DNA of 63,233 bases from Cohnella kolymensis. Lineage in GTDB: Bacteria > Bacillota > Bacilli > Paenibacillales > Paenibacillaceae. Positions 8,363 to 17,898 of the stretch are shown here, in pieces. Under the pieces are notes generated by a model. That model had not been told where the DNA came from, did not search any database, and saw nothing but the letters and a program-made list of their open reading frames with translations. The stretch lies in the NCBI RefSeq assembly GCF_000829465.1, contig NZ_JXAL01000025.1, positions 1-63,233 on the forward strand, in the 5' to 3' direction. Each line of letters opens with the position of its first letter. Within the stretch, counting starts at the first letter, position 1. A program made the position numbers and the translations under genes.

Positions 8363-9196
8363 GTGAAAGATTGCATAGGGATGGAGGCTGGCAAAGTCAT
8401 GGATGACGCCGACCAAGCTGGCGCTGAGGTACTGCAGCCGGGTGAAAGGCTGGACGATTTACTTACGAAGAATTTAAAAATCATACAAAGCTCCGAAGTA
8501 TTCAGCTTTTCATTGGATGCTGTTCTGCTGGCCCGCTTTGCGGGTGTGCCCCGGCATGGCAGGGTGCTCGATCTTTGTACGGGCAATGGTGTCATTCCAC
8601 TGCTTCTCACTACGCGTACGACAGCGTCTATTGAAGGTGTTGAAATACAACCCCGGCTCGCCGATATGGCTAAGCGCAGTGTGCAGCTGAACGGTTTAGA
8701 CAAGCGGGTTTCAATAATAGAGAACGATTTGCGCCTCTGGAACTTGGAGGGGGAATGGTACGATGCCATTACCGTTAACCCGCCGTACTTACCGGTACAG
8801 ACCGGGGATCACAAGGAGAACCAATATCAAGCGATGGCGCGGCACGAATTGGGATGTACTTTGGAGGATGTGATCGCAGCATGCGCGCGCTCGATCCGCC
8901 CGGGCGGACGGGTGTCCATGGTTCACCGTCCTGCAAGACTGGCGGATATTATCGATTTAATGAGGCGGTACCGTCTGGAGCCCAAACGGCTCCGTTTCGT
9001 TCATCCTCGCAGTGCGGCAGAGGCTAACATGGTGTTAATAGAGGCATCACGGTACGGTAAACCTGAAATTCGACTGCTGCCGCCTTTAGTCGTATATGGA
9101 CCGGACGGCGACTATACATCGGAGCTTCAGGACGTATTCTATGGACGGAACAGCCGGCTGGCGCACTCGGTTGGCGGAGAGGAGACATTACAGTGA
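8363..9196 (+). CDS. yabB: tRNA1(Val) (adenine-N6)-methyltransferase family protein (YabB/TrmN6)
   Basis: Class I SAM methyltransferase, 277 aa. The SAM site is DLCTGNGVIPLLL (about residues 72-84), followed by VEIQPRLADMA, and the catalytic NPPY motif reads TVNPPYLP, typical of exocyclic adenine N6 methylation. The GTG at 8363 is used here; a later in-frame ATG at 8381 is also possible. The stop overlaps the rsmI start by four bases (GTGA). The small GIY-YIG gene found between these two in B. subtilis (yazA) is absent. Confidence 0.88.
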   Translation: MKDCIGMEAGKVMDDADQAGAEVLQPGERLDDLLTKNLKIIQSSEVFSFSLDAVLLARFAGVPRHGRVLDLCTGNGVIPLLLTTRTTASIEGVEIQPRLADMAKRSVQLNGLDKRVSIIENDLRLWNLEGEWYDAITVNPPYLPVQTGDHKENQYQAMARHELGCTLEDVIAACARSIRPGGRVSMVHRPARLADIIDLMRRYRLEPKRLRFVHPRSAAEANMVLIEASRYGKPEIRLLPPLVVYGPDGDYTSELQDVFYGRNSRLAHSVGGEETLQ

Positions 9197-10108
9197 ACGA
9201 CAAGACAGGCGGGGAACCGGCGGCCATACAGCGCAGTTTTACCCCGCGTGAAAAGCCTGGAACTTTGTATTTGGTTGCAACCCCGATAGGCAACTTGGAG
9301 GATATGACTTTCCGCGCGATTCGTACGCTCCGGGAAGTCGATCTGATCGCCGCGGAAGATACAAGACAAACAAGAAAGCTGCTGACACATTTTGAGATCC
9401 AGAACCGGCTGGTCAGCCACCACGAGCATAACGAACAGGCCAGCGCACCGGAATTGGTTCGGTTGCTGATCGAGGGGCGGAACATCGCGCTTGTAAGCGA
9501 CGCCGGAATGCCCGCGATCTCAGATCCCGGGACAGAATTGGTTGCGGCCTCTATTGCCCAGGGGATTCCTGTCGTCCCGATCCCCGGAGCCAATGCCGCG
9601 CTGTCCGCCCTTGTCATCTCAGGACTTCCAACCGACAGATTTCTGTTTCTCGGGTTCCCGCCGCGGGATCGCAAAAGCTTGATTCGACTGCTCGACGGCG
9701 TGGAGAACGAGACGGCCACACTCATTTTCTATGAATCGCCGCACCGTTTAAAGAAAACCCTGGCTGTTGTTGCGGAACGCTGGGGCGGACGCGGCATTGC
9801 AATCGTGCGCGAATTGACCAAGCGTTATGAGGAGGCCGTGCGCGGAACGGTCCAGGCTTGTCTTGATTATGTAGAGGACAATCCTCCCTCGGGAATGCTG
9901 TATTGTGGTAGAAGGGAAACGAACATCAGCTGAGCAAAGTGGCGGGGAATTACGGGAAGGAGTCTGGTGGTCGCCTTTGACGATGCTGCAACATGTCGGG
10001 CATTACGAGCAGTTGGGCTTAAATCGCAAAGAAGCGATGAAGTCCGCTGCCGCCGATCGGGGGATTTCACGTCGAGATGTCTACCAAGAACTATTAGATG
10101 AAAAATAA
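9193..10108 (+). CDS. rsmI: 16S rRNA 2'-O-ribose C1402 methyltransferase RsmI (frameshifted)
   Basis: Tetrapyrrole-methylase fold enzyme that 2'-O-methylates C1402 of 16S rRNA. Seen: LYLVATPIGNLEDMTFRA, AAEDTRQTRKLL, LVSDAGMPAISDPG, VPIPGANAALSAL and FYESPHRL. The frame breaks in the short G run at 9891-9893: the normal end GE-x-IVVEGKR and the C-terminal helices run in the next frame to 10108. Joining both gives about 304 aa, the family size. A one-base change in a G run, probably a sequence error. Confidence 0.88.
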
Positions 10109-10123
10109 TAAAATTAAAAATAA

Positions 10124-10160
10124 ATAAAAAAAGGCCTCCCGACAGGCATCTCGGGAGGGT
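10124..10160 (-). terminator. Terminator of abrB
   Basis: Stem CCTCCCGA / TCGGGAGG with loop CAGGCATC. The T tract lies on the - strand side (A tract at 10124-10132 on +), so it fits as the intrinsic terminator of abrB; it may also stop + strand messages from rsmI less well. Confidence 0.8.
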
Positions 10161-10229
10161 TACAAGGAGTATAAAAAGGTTAGAATTAACATTTTTTCAG
10201 TTTACTTTTTTCATTATAACTTATTTTCT

Positions 10230-10484
10230 CTAATTTGTCACAGGTGTAGGTAAATCCTGCAAACATTCTCGACAAATGATTTTACCTTTAAAATATGTAA
10301 CGTTCTCCGCGTTCCCGCAAAAGATGCATGCAGGCTCATATTTCTTCAGCATGATCCGTTCTCCGTCAACATAGATCTCCAGCGCATCCTTCTCACCTAT
10401 GCCGAGCGTACGGCGCAATTCAATCGGGATGACAACGCGGCCCAGTTCATCAACCTTCCGCACGATTCCTGTGGATTTCATCAT
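10230..10484 (-). CDS. abrB: Transition state regulator AbrB
   Basis: An 84-residue swapped-hairpin AbrB DNA-binding protein. KSTGIVRKVDELGRVVIPIELRRTL at the N-terminus is the DNA-binding module; the C-terminal part has CIFCGN and ICRECL, a pair of CxxC that is part of the AbrB type seen in Bacilli. It represses post-exponential genes in growing cells. The ATG-ATG pair at 10484/10481 has AGAGGGGAA upstream. Transcribed against the rest of the region; its promoter and a Spo0A box lie at 10563-10622. Confidence 0.93.
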   Translation of the reverse strand: MMKSTGIVRKVDELGRVVIPIELRRTLGIGEKDALEIYVDGERIMLKKYEPACIFCGNAENVTYFKGKIICRECLQDLPTPVTN

Positions 10485-10562
10485 TTGGAAATTCCCCTCT
10501 CCTCGGGTTAAAATAAAACTGCGAATGGACGAATATGTCCGAGCTTGTCCTTTGTTGGCACA

Positions 10563-10622
10563 ATTCGACAAAGTTCTCTGTTTTCCGGTTTCTATCGTAC
10601 CAACCATTCCCAAATAAGTCAA
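10563..10622 (-). promoter_or_regulatory. abrB promoter with downstream Spo0A box
   Basis: On the - strand TTGACT (10622-10617) and TACGAT (10599-10594) are 17 bases apart. A TTGTCGAA Spo0A box (10571-10564) lies about 20 bases after the expected start of transcription, the same arrangement by which Spo0A~P represses abrB in B. subtilis. Confidence 0.75.
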
Positions 10623-10740
10623 CATCGATTACAAGTTTCAAAGATGTATACAAACCTGGATTCCTGTTAAATCAAGGCATTGTCAGCAAGCATTCACGAA
10701 ATATACACATTTACTAAGAGGAAAATCTTTAATAGAATAA

Positions 10741-10779
10741 TCCGACATAATTCGACAAAAAATCAGAGAAATTGTCGAA
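10741..10779 (+). promoter_or_regulatory. Cluster of Spo0A boxes ahead of the HD-domain gene
   Basis: Three copies of the 0A box lie within 39 bp: TCCGACA (10741, one mismatch, reverse), TTCGACA (10751-10757, reverse, with TTTT flank) and TTGTCGAAA (10772-10780, forward). The last ends about 20 bases before the GTG at 10801. No clear sigma-A hexamers can be fixed here, so activation and repression are both open. Confidence 0.62.
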
Positions 10780-10800
10780 ATTTCTAACTGAGGTGATGCT

Positions 10801-12093
10801 GTGCTCACTAAATTGAGGGAAGAAAAGGTTTTTAAAGACCCGGTACATCATTCCATTTATGTGCAGGATGTTACGATCTGGAAGCTGATTAACACACCGG
10901 AGTTTCAGCGGCTTAGAAGGATACGCCAGTTAGGCACTTCTTATTTAACGTTCCATGGAGCAGAGCATAGCCGGTTTTCACACTCCCTGGGTGTCTATGA
11001 AATTACGCGCAAAATCATTTCCCGATTCGAGAGGAATGAGTATCCGGATTGGCCGAAAGATGAAAATTTATTAAGCTTATGCGCATCTTTGCTGCATGAC
11101 ATCGGGCATGGGCCTTTTTCGCATTCGCTCGAGCAGGTATTCCACACAGATCATGAACAATGGACGTGTGACATCATCTTGGGTGACACCGGTGTAAACC
11201 GCGTATTAAGAGAAGTGGACCCCGGCTTTCCCGACAAAGTAGCTTCAGTAATCTGCAAAACCTATCATAAACCGATCGTCGTAAGCTTGGTTTCGAGCCA
11301 AATGGACGCGGATCGAATGGATTATTTATTGCGGGATGCGCATTTTACGGGCGTCAACTACGGAACCTTCGATCTGGATCGCATCCTTAGGGTACTTCGA
11401 CCGAACAAAGATCGGATCGTCGTAAAGGAAAGCGGCATGCATGCCGTCGAGGATTATTTGATGTCCCGCTACCAGATGTATTGGCAGGTTTATTTCCATC
11501 CGGTTACACGAAGTTCCGAAATTGTCCTTCGCCAAATATTCCGAAGAGCCCGTAAGCTCCATGACAGTGGCTTCGAGTTTAAATTCCTGCTTCCGCCGCT
11601 GCGTCAATTATTGGAAGGTTCGATGACCGTACATAGCTATCTGATGCTGGACGAGGCAATGGTGCAGACGGCGTTCGGCCAGTGGAAATTGGAGAAGGAC
11701 GAGCTTCTCGCGGATTTATGCAGGCGGTTTTTGGAGCGTGACTTGTATAAATACATTCCTTTGGAACACGGAGAGGAAAGCTGGATCGAGGAACTGCGGC
11801 AACAGTGGGAACGGATCGGTTTAAATCCCGAATATGATCTGGAGGTGGATATCCCGACGGATCTGCCTTATGATGTGTACAAACCGGGTGCGCTGCCGGA
11901 CAGCCGGGAGAAGCCGCCCATCCTGTTACTGGATGACAAAGAGCAGCTTACCGAGATCTCGCACAAATCTGAAATTATCCGCTCCATCGCCGGGTTGCAG
12001 CGCGGGAAATACTACATTTATTATCCCGAGTCAAAAGTGCTTCCGCACGCATTGAAATTAAGCGCGGCGATCCGTGAGAAACTCTATATATAA
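10801..12093 (+). CDS. HD-domain phosphohydrolase, YwfO-like
   Basis: A 430-residue HD superfamily protein. The metal site can be read: H in RFSHSLGVYE, HD in SLLHDIGHGPFSHSLEQVF (about residues 98-115), and D in SSQMDADRMDYLLRDA (about 165-180). The opening KVFKDPVHHSIYV is that of YwfO/dGTPase-like HD proteins. Substrate unknown; relatives act on (d)NTPs or nucleotides. It occupies the place of metS between abrB and tatD. GTG start with AGGTGA close upstream, and a Spo0A box cluster at 10741-10779. Ends 24 bp before tatD, so the two may be co-transcribed. Confidence 0.88.
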   Translation: MLTKLREEKVFKDPVHHSIYVQDVTIWKLINTPEFQRLRRIRQLGTSYLTFHGAEHSRFSHSLGVYEITRKIISRFERNEYPDWPKDENLLSLCASLLHDIGHGPFSHSLEQVFHTDHEQWTCDIILGDTGVNRVLREVDPGFPDKVASVICKTYHKPIVVSLVSSQMDADRMDYLLRDAHFTGVNYGTFDLDRILRVLRPNKDRIVVKESGMHAVEDYLMSRYQMYWQVYFHPVTRSSEIVLRQIFRRARKLHDSGFEFKFLLPPLRQLLEGSMTVHSYLMLDEAMVQTAFGQWKLEKDELLADLCRRFLERDLYKYIPLEHGEESWIEELRQQWERIGLNPEYDLEVDIPTDLPYDVYKPGALPDSREKPPILLLDDKEQLTEISHKSEIIRSIAGLQRGKYYIYYPESKVLPHALKLSAAIREKLYI

Positions 12094-12116
12094 TAGAAGG
12101 GAGACAACTTTCGACA

Positions 12117-12890
12117 ATGTTTATCGACACGCATGCACATCTAGATTCTCCAAAATTCGACAACGACCGTGCGGAGGTAATTGAGCGTGCTCAGGAAGCC
12201 GGTATAGACACCATCGTGAATATCGGATTCAATCGCGAGACAATTCCTTCAACAATGGCGTTGGCGGAACAATACCCGTTCATCTTCGCTGCAGTCGGAT
12301 GGCATCCGACAGATGCCGTTGATATGAAACTGGAAGAGGATTTAGCCTGGATCGAGAGACTTTGCAGCCATCCCAAAGTGGTCGCCATAGGCGAAATCGG
12401 ACTCGATTATTATTGGGACACGTCTCCTAAGGAGCTTCAGCATACGGTTTTCCGCGAGCAAATCCGATTGGCCAAGCGGCTGAATAAACCGATCGTCATT
12501 CATAATCGGGATGCGCATGAAGATGTCGTTCGTCTGCTTAAAGAAGAGAACGCATCGGAGGTCGGCGGAATCATGCACTGCTTCTCGGGAAGCTGGGAGA
12601 TCGCGAAGCAATGCCTGGACATGAACTTCTATATTTCCTTCGGAGGCCCCGTGACTTTCAAAAATGCCAGGGTACCGAAGGAGGTGATGGAGCGGGTCCC
12701 GATGGACCGGCTTCTGCTCGAAACGGACGCTCCTTCCTGGCTCCGTACCCCCATCCGCGGACAAAGAAACGAGTCGGCCTATGTGAGGCTTGTTGCGGAG
12801 GCGGCGGCAGAGATCAAAGGAATTTCTTTGGAAGAAATTTCAAATCAAACAAGCCAAAATGGACGTAATTGCCTGGGGCTTACAACATAA
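12117..12890 (+). CDS. yabD: TatD family metal-dependent deoxyribonuclease (YabD)
   Basis: TIM-barrel hydrolase of the TatD family, 257 aa. Metal ligands are visible in DTHAHLD (residues 4-10), AIGEIGLDYYWD (about 90-101), VIHNRDAHED, MHCFSGS and LLLETDAPSWL. Members are Mg-dependent DNases or 3'-5' exonucleases. GAAGGGAGA precedes the ATG. In B. subtilis it follows metS; here it follows the HD-domain gene. Confidence 0.92.
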   Translation: MFIDTHAHLDSPKFDNDRAEVIERAQEAGIDTIVNIGFNRETIPSTMALAEQYPFIFAAVGWHPTDAVDMKLEEDLAWIERLCSHPKVVAIGEIGLDYYWDTSPKELQHTVFREQIRLAKRLNKPIVIHNRDAHEDVVRLLKEENASEVGGIMHCFSGSWEIAKQCLDMNFYISFGGPVTFKNARVPKEVMERVPMDRLLLETDAPSWLRTPIRGQRNESAYVRLVAEAAAEIKGISLEEISNQTSQNGRNCLGLTT

Positions 12891-13010
12891 AACGTTAAAA
12901 CAGTGAGAAAAAGCGACTCACGCGTAGTTAAAACTGGTTTTTGTTTAGAATAATTCAAAAATTAAGCCTTAAAACCAGGAAAAACGATGATATTCGTCCA
13001 AAGCGCATCC

Positions 13011-13040
13011 TTTACACCGCAGGTGCCTACGGGTTATCAT
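13011..13040 (+). promoter_or_regulatory. Promoter of the riboswitch-yabE unit
   Basis: TTTACA, 18 bases, TATCAT. It would start transcription near 13047, about 30 bases before the aptamer. Nothing else is recognised between the tatD stop (12890) and this site except a direct repeat of GTTAAAAC (about 12894 and 12929). Confidence 0.55.
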
Positions 13041-13077
13041 CTACAACAGAGTTTGAATATGGCATCCCTTTTCCAGA

Positions 13078-13263
13078 ACGCTTAATCTTCCCGATAGGAA
13101 GAGCGGGGGACCCAACGCGGCGACGATCAACAGTGCGTCCTAAGCGGTCCGAGCAATCTTGGGGTGAATTTCATGAACGGGCATCCGACAGAATGAAGTC
13201 AATGTCCCGCAGTGAATAGGGCAACTCTCTTTGCCCGAACCCGACAGCTAACCTCGCAAGCGT
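13078..13263 (+). promoter_or_regulatory. Cyclic di-AMP riboswitch (ydaO-yuaA class)
   Basis: The conserved blocks of this aptamer appear in order: GCGGGGGACCCA (13103-13114), GGGGTGAAT (about 13162-13170), TAGGGCAAC...TTGCCCGAACCCGACAGC and TAACCTCGCAAGC near the 3' end. Outer stem ACGCTT (13078-13083) pairs with AAGCGT (13258-13263). The 45-50 bases between GGGGACCCA and GGGGTGAA are longer than in the forms I recall. In B. subtilis, c-di-AMP binding shuts off potassium and cell-wall hydrolase genes by premature termination; here a terminator and yabE follow. Confidence 0.9.
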
Positions 13264-13317
13264 GACAGAGAGAGGTCAACCTCGTGCTGCCCATTTCCCT
13301 TACATTCGTCACAAGCG

Positions 13318-13353
13318 GAAGCCACGAACAGGTCCTCTGTCGTAGGCTTTTTG
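13318..13353 (+). terminator. Riboswitch expression-platform terminator
   Basis: AAGCCACGAACAG / CTGTCGTAGGCTTTTT hairpin with loop GTCCT and a T run, 55 bases after the aptamer and 185 bases before yabE. Its position fits a c-di-AMP-dependent transcription stop. Confidence 0.85.
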
Positions 13354-13537
13354 TGTTGAAAAAAAGGTGTTTAAATGGCTGGCTCGGAGGGTATTACACC
13401 TGTATGACTGGGTAAGGCGGCGCATTTTTTCGCCAAGCCGCGCGGCGAAAAGACATGTGCCGTTATCAAAATTGGATAGTCGCGTCGAAATCATGCAGTA
13501 AAGTCGACGGCGGGGCTATGAAGGAGGAAGCGAGAAT

Positions 13538-14707
13538 ATGGGCTTTGTTCCTATCGAGGAAACCCATGATCCACGACCGACCAACAAGCTTTTCGCACTG
13601 CGATGGAAGCATGAGCATTTGCGTTTCATCCTATTGGGCGCAATTCTCTCTTTTGCCATCACCGTAATGTTCACGTCTCTGCTCCATCGGGCAGCTGCGA
13701 AGAACGTCACGCTTGTGGACGACGGAATGACATCCGTCGAGCTTACAAGTACCAGCAATGTTTTGGGGTTTCTAGAGGAACAGCAAATTCAAGTTGGCCC
13801 GAATGATCGTATATCTTTGCTGCCGACTGATCCTCTCAAAGAGGGCAGCCAGATCGTGATCGATCGTGCGAAGAGTATTACGATTAAAGCGGACGGTAAG
13901 CAACAAGCTGCGTATACAACTGAAGATAGCGTTGGGGGAGTTTTAAAAGAGCTGCGCATTTCACTAGGCGGCGAAGATCGGATATCGCCATCGCTAGACA
14001 CACCTGTAACACAGGGACTGAACGTGGCGATTACCAGAGTGCGTAAAGAGATAACAGAAACGCAGCATCCGATCGCATTTAAAGTAGTGAAGAAGCAGAA
14101 CGAAGATCTGACCGCCGGCAAAGAAAAGGTCGTTACGACCGGAAAGAACGGTCTGGTCAAGTTCAAGACGGAGCGGGTGTTTGAGAACGGCAAGCTGGTC
14201 AGTCAGAAGCTGATCGAGAAAACCGTGGCTCAGCCCGCCATTCAACAAGTCGTTTCTGTCGGCACGAAGAAGAAGCCGGAGGTTGTGACGCTCGCGTACA
14301 AAGAGCCTGCAGGGGATGCGCAAGTATCCGCAGACGCGCGTACGATAAGCTTGAACGGCCAATCGGTGAAAATAAAGAAAATGCTGACTAACGTAACTTT
14401 AACCGCCTATTCCGCAGGTCTTGCCTCGACAGGCAAAACGAAAGGTCATCCGGAATATGGGGTTACCGCATCCGGCGCGATCGTCAAGGAAGGACGGACC
14501 ATCGCAGTAGATCCGGACGTCATTCCGCTCGGCTGGTGGGTGTACATTGAAGGTATCGGCTTCCGCCGTGCCGAGGATACGGGCAGTGCTATTAAAGGCA
14601 AGAAAATCGATGTCTTTTTTGAGAGTGAGAAATACGCGAACAAATTCGGACGGCAAAGCGGATTCAAGGTTTATGTAATCGGTCCGGTGAAACCGTCATC
14701 CAGCTAG
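13538..14707 (+). CDS. yabE: Cell-wall-active protein YabE (DUF348-G5-3D)
   Basis: A 389-residue membrane-anchored or exported protein of the Rpf/Sps type. One N-terminal transmembrane segment (about residues 31-51), three DUF348 repeats (VTLVDDGMTSVELTST, then two more to about 185), a G5 domain (to about 275) and a C-terminal 3D domain with TASGAIVKEGRTIAVDP and the Asp triad DTGSAIKGKKIDVFF. Such proteins cleave peptidoglycan. GAAGGAGGAAGCG gives a strong start at 13538. Expression is under the c-di-AMP riboswitch upstream, a usual pairing for this family. Confidence 0.92.
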   Translation: MGFVPIEETHDPRPTNKLFALRWKHEHLRFILLGAILSFAITVMFTSLLHRAAAKNVTLVDDGMTSVELTSTSNVLGFLEEQQIQVGPNDRISLLPTDPLKEGSQIVIDRAKSITIKADGKQQAAYTTEDSVGGVLKELRISLGGEDRISPSLDTPVTQGLNVAITRVRKEITETQHPIAFKVVKKQNEDLTAGKEKVVTTGKNGLVKFKTERVFENGKLVSQKLIEKTVAQPAIQQVVSVGTKKKPEVVTLAYKEPAGDAQVSADARTISLNGQSVKIKKMLTNVTLTAYSAGLASTGKTKGHPEYGVTASGAIVKEGRTIAVDPDVIPLGWWVYIEGIGFRRAEDTGSAIKGKKIDVFFESEKYANKFGRQSGFKVYVIGPVKPSSS

Positions 14708-14812
14708 ACGTAATGCATTATGTAAAAGTTGCGCCTGAAATAATACCCGGCTTTACAGGGGATGCCTCCCGCGGGGCGCATACATAAATGCGGGAACAAG
14801 CGGCAATTCGAA

Positions 14813-14847
14813 GATCGGGAAGAAGCTGACTGCTTCTTCCCGATTTT
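14813..14847 (+). terminator. Terminator after yabE
   Basis: ATCGGGAAGAAG / CTTCTTCCCGAT stem with a short loop and five T, about 105 bases after the yabE stop. Confidence 0.92.
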
Positions 14848-14937
14848 TGTATGAACGACAGTTGGGGACAATCTTGATGTATGGGATAATGTCTTATACG
14901 CGGATACAAGCTGTTGATTAAAGGCGGACTGGTTAAA

Positions 14938-16387
<1,450 letters not shown>

Positions 16388-16423
16388 GCCGCCCATCTCA
16401 TCTTTACGCCCGTCCGGACGCGC

Positions 16424-16451
16424 ACCCGCGGGGCGCGTGCTCCATAGGATA
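16424..16451 (+). promoter_or_regulatory. Possible sigma-K promoter of yabG
   Basis: CATAGGATA (16443-16451) matches the sigma-K -10 form CATANNNTA; an AC lies 17 bases upstream. B. subtilis yabG is a sigma-K gene. The start of transcription would fall next to the ribosome site, leaving a leader of only about 14 bases, so the call is tentative. Confidence 0.4.
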
Positions 16452-16471
16452 GACGAAGAGGTGATGTGCCT

Positions 16472-17347
16472 ATGAAGCAGGGGGATCTCGTCGTCCGCAA
16501 ATCCTATGGCGGTGATATGTTGTTCAGAGTCGCGGCTTTCTTCGGAGGGCAAGCCGTGCTCCGAGGAACAGACTACCGGTTGCTCGCGGACGCGCCATAC
16601 GCGGATCTTGAAACGGTACGGGATCCGGACGAGCTGGGCGGGACACGCCAAGCGCGTATTCATGCGAGCGAATCCTTGCGCCGTATGAGCGAGGAGCGCA
16701 ACAAGCTGACGGAGCGGGCAACACATGGGTATCAAGAGGACCGGCGCAAGCCTTTCTTTGAGTTGCCAGGTAAAGTATTGCATCTTGACGGCGACGTGAA
16801 TTATTTAAAAAAGAGCATGCAGGTTTACGGACAGCTGGGTGTGCCCGCTCACGGTATGCATTGCCATGAATCACAAATGCCGCAGATGCTGACCCGGATG
16901 CTGCCGCTTTATCATCCCGACATTGTGGTGATTACAGGACATGATGGCGTTCTTAAACAAAGGCCGGATATACAAAACTTAAGCAGCTACAAAAATTCTT
17001 TAAATTTTGTTCATTCCGTGCATGTGGCCAGAGAATATGAGCGCAGGCTGGATTCCCTTGTGGTTGTGGCAGGCGCATGCCAGTCCCATTTCGAGGCGTT
17101 GATGCAAGCAGGCTCCAACTTTGCGAGCTCACCGGGAAGGATCATGATCCATGCGCTTGATCCGGTCTATGTTGCGGTTCGGGCCGCTTTCACGCCTTTC
17201 CGCGAGACGATTGATATTTCCGACGTCATCGCTCATACGATCAGCGGCAGGCAAGGGGTAGGCGGAATTGAAACAATGGGACGGTTTCGCATCGGATTAC
17301 CGAATATGAAGGTGCTGAACGCACCTCAAAATGTGAACATTGTGTGA
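16472..17347 (+). CDS. yabG: Sporulation-specific protease YabG
   Basis: Spore coat protein protease of peptidase family U57, 291 aa, close in length to B. subtilis YabG (290). Typical blocks are KVLHLDGDVNYLKKSM, VPAHGMHCHESQMP, VITGHDGVL and VVVAGACQSHFEALMQAGSN, the last holding a conserved Cys and His. It trims coat proteins such as SafA in the mother cell. ATG 16472 has AGAGGTGA at 7 bases; an in-frame GTG at 16466 is less likely. Confidence 0.93.
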   Translation: MKQGDLVVRKSYGGDMLFRVAAFFGGQAVLRGTDYRLLADAPYADLETVRDPDELGGTRQARIHASESLRRMSEERNKLTERATHGYQEDRRKPFFELPGKVLHLDGDVNYLKKSMQVYGQLGVPAHGMHCHESQMPQMLTRMLPLYHPDIVVITGHDGVLKQRPDIQNLSSYKNSLNFVHSVHVAREYERRLDSLVVVAGACQSHFEALMQAGSNFASSPGRIMIHALDPVYVAVRAAFTPFRETIDISDVIAHTISGRQGVGGIETMGRFRIGLPNMKVLNAPQNVNIV

Positions 17348-17399
17348 CGATAAAAATGCGAAGTGTGAAAAAAGCCATAAGATGCAAGGAAAATGACCG

Positions 17400-17469
17400 T
17401 TGACAGCAAAACATCATCGTTGTTATAATATTGTGCTCATTTGACACCTCCCCTGATTTTAGTTATAAT
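17400..17469 (+). promoter_or_regulatory. Tandem consensus sigma-A promoters of veg
   Basis: Two perfect sigma-A promoters in series: TTGACA (17400-17405), 18 bases, TATAAT (17424-17429); and TTGACA (17441-17446), 17 bases, TATAAT (17464-17469). B. subtilis Pveg also holds two promoters, and is among its strongest. Confidence 0.92.
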
Positions 17470-17496
17470 TTACAGGGAAAGAGGTGGTAGTGGATC

Positions 17497-17769
17497 ATGG
17501 CCAAAAACGCGCTTCTAGAGATTAAACGAAGCCTGGAACCGCACGTAGGTTCCAAAATCATGCTCCGCGCCAACGGTGGACGCCGAAAAACCATCGAACG
17601 CACGGGAGTATTGGAAGAAATATACCCATCGGTGTTCATTGTCAAGTTGGATCAAGAACAGCATGCGTTTAAACGGGTTTCTTACAGTTATGCTGATATT
17701 TTGACGGAGTCCGTAGAAGTTATGCTGTGCAACGAAGATGGCCAAGTGCGTATCAATTACGCGCACTGA
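17497..17769 (+). CDS. veg: Veg protein
   Basis: A 90-residue protein of the Veg family (Sm-like small barrel). It keeps the family run from [17 protein letters not shown] through VFIVKLD to [18 protein letters not shown]. In B. subtilis Veg favours biofilm formation by countering SinR. Its GAAAGAGGTGGT site and tandem strong promoters suggest heavy expression; a large terminator follows directly. Confidence 0.95.
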   Translation: MAKNALLEIKRSLEPHVGSKIMLRANGGRRKTIERTGVLEEIYPSVFIVKLDQEQHAFKRVSYSYADILTESVEVMLCNEDGQVRINYAH

Positions 17770-17781
17770 CAAGGTTTATTG

Positions 17782-17823
17782 CACGGGCAGCATCCCGCTT
17801 GACGGCGGGGGCTGCCCGTTTTG
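17782..17823 (+). terminator. veg terminator
   Basis: ACGGGCAGCatCCCGC / GGCGGGggCTGCCCGT long stem with TTTT, 13 bases after the veg stop. Confidence 0.92.
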
Positions 17824-17852
17824 CATGCAACGGGAGCACGCAAGCCATGCTA
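17823..17852 (+). promoter_or_regulatory. Sigma-G promoter of sspF
   Basis: GCATG (17823-17827), 18 bases, CATGCTA (17846-17852): a full match to the sigma-G consensus GMATR-N18-CATNMTA, 47 bases before the sspF start. Forespore expression of small acid-soluble proteins by sigma-G is well known. Confidence 0.82.
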
Positions 17853-17898
17853 AGGGGGAACGCCGTGTTGGCGTCACTCAGCGATGGAGGCGATGACA

